Shown in pieces: positions 6,243 through 7,879 of a stretch of DNA of 7,879 bases. The notes under the pieces were generated by a model, which worked only from the letters and a program-made list of their open reading frames with translations, made no database searches and was not told the origin of the DNA. Positions within the stretch are counted from its first letter, which is position 1. Each line of letters begins with the position of its first letter. The position numbers and the translations under genes were made by a program. This stretch comes from Acidobacteriota bacterium (GTDB taxonomy: Bacteria > Acidobacteriota > UBA6911 > RPQK01 > DATIPO01), in NCBI GenBank assembly GCA_028277865.1, contig JANQFM010000258.1, forward strand, positions 1 through 7,879. The letters run 5' to 3'.

Positions 6243-6503
6243 ATGAAAACCCTGCTCGCTCGCATCACATTCTTGGCCGTCCTGATTGCGGCGGCTGTCT
6301 TGGCCGGTCTGGCCCCTGCCATAACGGCCGATGGCTTTCAATCCTGCCCCTCTCCACCCTGCATGGCACCTTGTGCACATCCTCCACAGCCTCAGGTCGA
6401 ATGCCGATCGGCTGAAGGAGAGCCCTTCGTTACTTCGTTTGCGTGCTGCTGCTGCGGGGGAGGGGGATCCTCCAACGAATTTCGGTGGCTTGACAGAAAG
6501 TAA
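6243..6503 (+). CDS. Small secreted cysteine-rich peptide, unknown function
   Basis: 86 residues with a clear Sec signal peptide: MKTLLAR, then a hydrophobic core (about 8-24), with likely cleavage after ITA at 29. The 57-residue mature part has eight cysteines: 35, 40, 44, 54 and a run of four at 68-71. The run is followed by four glycines (CCCCGGGGSS). It is also proline-rich (SCPSPPCMAPCAHPPQPQ). AAAGGA upstream and a plausible promoter support real expression. I do not recognise a family. Possible roles are a disulfide-rich or metal-binding secreted peptide, or a modified-peptide precursor. No maturation enzyme is adjacent within the window, so these are guesses. A chance ORF is possible, but the signal peptide, ribosome binding site and promoter together argue against it. 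Confidence 0.65.
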   Translation: MKTLLARITFLAVLIAAAVLAGLAPAITADGFQSCPSPPCMAPCAHPPQPQVECRSAEGEPFVTSFACCCCGGGGSSNEFRWLDRK

Positions 6504-6536
6504 GGTGCAGCCTTCAGGCCGAGGCGCAAAGAGCGT

Positions 6537-6551
6537 CACGCCGATGGCGTG
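6537..6551 (+). terminator. Weak hairpin downstream of the Cys-rich peptide gene
   Basis: CACGCC and GGCGTG form a perfect 6-bp stem with a 3-base loop, 33 bases after the stop. The following TTCCTC is not a T-run, so termination is only possible. Confidence 0.3.
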
Positions 6552-6625
6552 TTCCTCGCACTTGATTCATTAGTGAGACTTGCACTGCATGCACTGTCGC
6601 GCGAGAATCAAAGCAACGTTCGCTC

Positions 6626-7879
6626 ATGCTAACCTGGATTTCTCATGGATTGCCTGCTGCGGAGCCGCAAGTCATCCGCCCTGGCTGCGTTGCGCGCTTG
6701 CGGCCCCTCGCTGCGGCAACCCATGAGAAATTCGGCCTAAGGAACTGCGTTCACCTGCTCTTGGCGACTTGGATCGCCTTTGCAACCTCGGCCACACCGG
6801 GAAAGGCTCCCCTGGCCCAACCCTCCTCTCAAGCCGACTCTCTGGCTGGCGATGTGGGAGGGGCTCCGTCCGGCGGAGAAACCATCTGCAGCCTGGAAGT
6901 CCGTAACGGGCTGCAGCTTCCCAGGAATGGAGAAATCGCATTTTCGGGGATTCCCATCCCCCGTAGGCTGGGGCTGACTTCCACCGACAATCTCTTCGTA
7001 GCGACGCCTGGCGAACGGCGCTTGGCGGCGCAATTCGACGTGCTGTCCCGATGGGGCGGGACGGTGGACGACACAAGCCGACCGATTCGCTGGCTACAAG
7101 TCACTGTCCCCGCCGCAATCCCCCCCGACGGTCGGGTGAGCTACTCGCTGCGCCGCATCACAGGCCTGCCGCCTGCCCAAGACCCTTTCGCTGCCACCAT
7201 AACCGGGCAGGGCCGAGGCTACCGGGTAGATACCGGCCTGGCGACTTTCATGCTGGATCCGTCCAATCCTGCCTTGTTCGATGAGATCCAAATCGATCCG
7301 GATGATGACGGCCAAGGGCGGACCAGCGTTTACTTTCACGTTGCAGGCGCCGGCCCCCGTCTGGTTTTTGCCGGTCAGACACTGGACACTTCCAGCCCAA
7401 ATCGAGTCAGCGTCGATCCCGGCGGCTTTGAAATCGTGGAGCAGGGGCCGGTCAAGGTGGTGGTCACTTTGCGGGGACACTTCAGCGCAGCGGCAGGCAC
7501 CAGCCTGTGCGGGCAGGGCGAGTTGGACTATGAGCGCTTCGGATACACCTTGGTGGCCACTTTCGTGAGGGCCAGCCGGGATATCTTCCTGCAATTCCAC
7601 GTCCGCAACGAGTGCAGCGACGCTTTCTCTGGCCCTTGGACCGACCAGGCCGTCTCCGTCGATCAAGCCTCCTGGGAATTCCCTTTCGCCGGCCTGCAAG
7701 CACCTCGGCACTACTATGCCGGACAGGGCCAAATCGCTTCCTCGGCCTCCGGGGCGCAGGGCTCAGTCTTTTTGGAGCAGCAAAAAGGAGGCGGGACTCC
7801 CTGGAGGCGCCGCGCCCGGGTTATGGTTGGCGGAGCAGTCGAGCAAAGCGCTGAGGTCTTCGGCAGTCCGTTTGCCGCT
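6626..7879 (+). CDS. Exported protein with YetA/PcRGLX-like N-terminal RIFT-barrel domain (partial at 3' end)
   Basis: An open frame of 418 codons runs to the right edge without a stop. Residues 41-56 (CVHLLLATWIAFATSA) form a signal-peptide-like hydrophobic segment. From about 89 to 172 the sequence resembles the N-terminal RIFT barrel of the YetA/exo-rhamnogalacturonan lyase group: LEVRNGLQLP, GIPIPRRLGL (108-117), AAQFDVLSRW, RPIRWLQVTVP (152-162) and GRVSYSLRR. It continues with GYRVDTGLATFML and further beta-rich sequence to the edge, in the style of that family. Family members degrade pectin-type polysaccharide; whether this one does cannot be told. The start is uncertain. ATG 6626 is the only in-frame ATG before the signal segment but has no ribosome binding site. 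AAGGAA (6739-6744) lies before in-frame CTG 6755 and TTG 6761. A hairpin repeat occupies codons 5-36. Confidence 0.7.
   Translation, partial: MLTWISHGLPAAEPQVIRPGCVARLRPLAAATHEKFGLRNCVHLLLATWIAFATSATPGKAPLAQPSSQADSLAGDVGGAPSGGETICSLEVRNGLQLPRNGEIAFSGIPIPRRLGLTSTDNLFVATPGERRLAAQFDVLSRWGGTVDDTSRPIRWLQVTVPAAIPPDGRVSYSLRRITGLPPAQDPFAATITGQGRGYRVDTGLATFMLDPSNPALFDEIQIDPDDDGQGRTSVYFHVAGAGPRLVFAGQTLDTSSPNRVSVDPGGFEIVEQGPVKVVVTLRGHFSAAAGTSLCGQGELDYERFGYTLVATFVRASRDIFLQFHVRNECSDAFSGPWTDQAVSVDQASWEFPFAGLQAPRHYYAGQGQIASSASGAQGSVFLEQQKGGGTPWRRRARVMVGGAVEQSAEVFGSPFAA
6638..6731. repeat. 94-bp imperfect inverted repeat (REP/MITE-like hairpin)
   Basis: ATTTCTCATGGATTGCC (6638-6654) pairs with its near-perfect reverse complement at 6715-6731, 16 of 17 bases. 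An inner stem GCCGCAAG (6664-6671) pairs perfectly with CTTGCGGC (6697-6704). The bases between are partly complementary (GCTGCG against CGCTGC), and a 25-base loop remains. A double stem with intermediate mismatches is typical of dispersed palindromic elements of the REP/BIME kind. It carries no transposase. It lies at the start of the RIFT-barrel gene and is read through in frame. Confidence 0.75.

Noticed and set aside
6033..6539. Upstream extension of the minus-strand exported protein
   Set aside because: The frame is open only because of composition. It crosses the AT-rich divergent promoter, and the start at 6032 has a strong ribosome binding site followed by a signal peptide.
7094..7732. 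Minus-strand 212-codon frame opposite the RIFT-barrel gene
   Set aside because: No recognisable domain or ribosome binding site, and the plus strand over the same bases encodes a coherent beta-rich protein with no stop for 1254 bases.

Overview
The window (about 7.9 kb, GC-rich) reads like chromosome from a Gram-negative soil or sediment bacterium. The evidence is an OmpA-family cell-wall-binding protein, several genes with Sec-type signal peptides, strong GGAGG ribosome binding sites, and intergenic spaces carrying degenerate short repeats and hairpins. The mix of a DUF5666-like/OmpA fusion, a YvlB-like exported protein, DUF2442 and a YetA-like RIFT-barrel protein would fit Acidobacteriota or a related uncultured phylum. 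That placement is an inference from gene flavour only. I see no tRNA, rRNA, CRISPR array, transposase or phage gene.

Layout, left to right. 1-1007 (minus): an exported OmpA-family protein, cut by the left edge. 1008-1451: a long gene-free space with an old CAC/GAG-type repeat and two perfect palindromes. 1452-2852 (plus): asnS, asparaginyl-tRNA synthetase, full length. 2853-2911: a 60-nt convergent gap filled by a strong hairpin. 2912-3520 (minus): Mn-type superoxide dismutase. 3521-3778: SOD promoter region and a possible gene remnant. 3779-4057 (minus): a small DUF2442 protein whose promoter suggests a leaderless mRNA. 4192-5211 (minus): an F420-type luciferase-like oxidoreductase of the Rv3520c type. 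5212-5501: a spacer with a tract of degenerate 7-bp repeats. 5502-6032 (minus): an exported protein with two YvlB/SHOCT-like half repeats. 6033-6242: an AT-rich divergent promoter region. 6243-6503 (plus): a small secreted peptide with eight cysteines. 6626-7879 (plus): the start of a large exported protein with a YetA/PcRGLX-like RIFT-barrel domain, open at the right edge. No stop occurs in this last frame, and a 94-bp hairpin repeat lies across its 5' end.

The genes do not form one obvious operon. asnS and SOD are housekeeping and stress genes, each probably transcribed alone and converging on a shared hairpin. The right part is a cluster of exported proteins around a divergent promoter. 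I do not recognise a complete known system here. The most distinctive objects are the Cys-rich secreted peptide, the hairpin repeat fused to the start of the RIFT-barrel gene, and the intergenic repeats of several different kinds.
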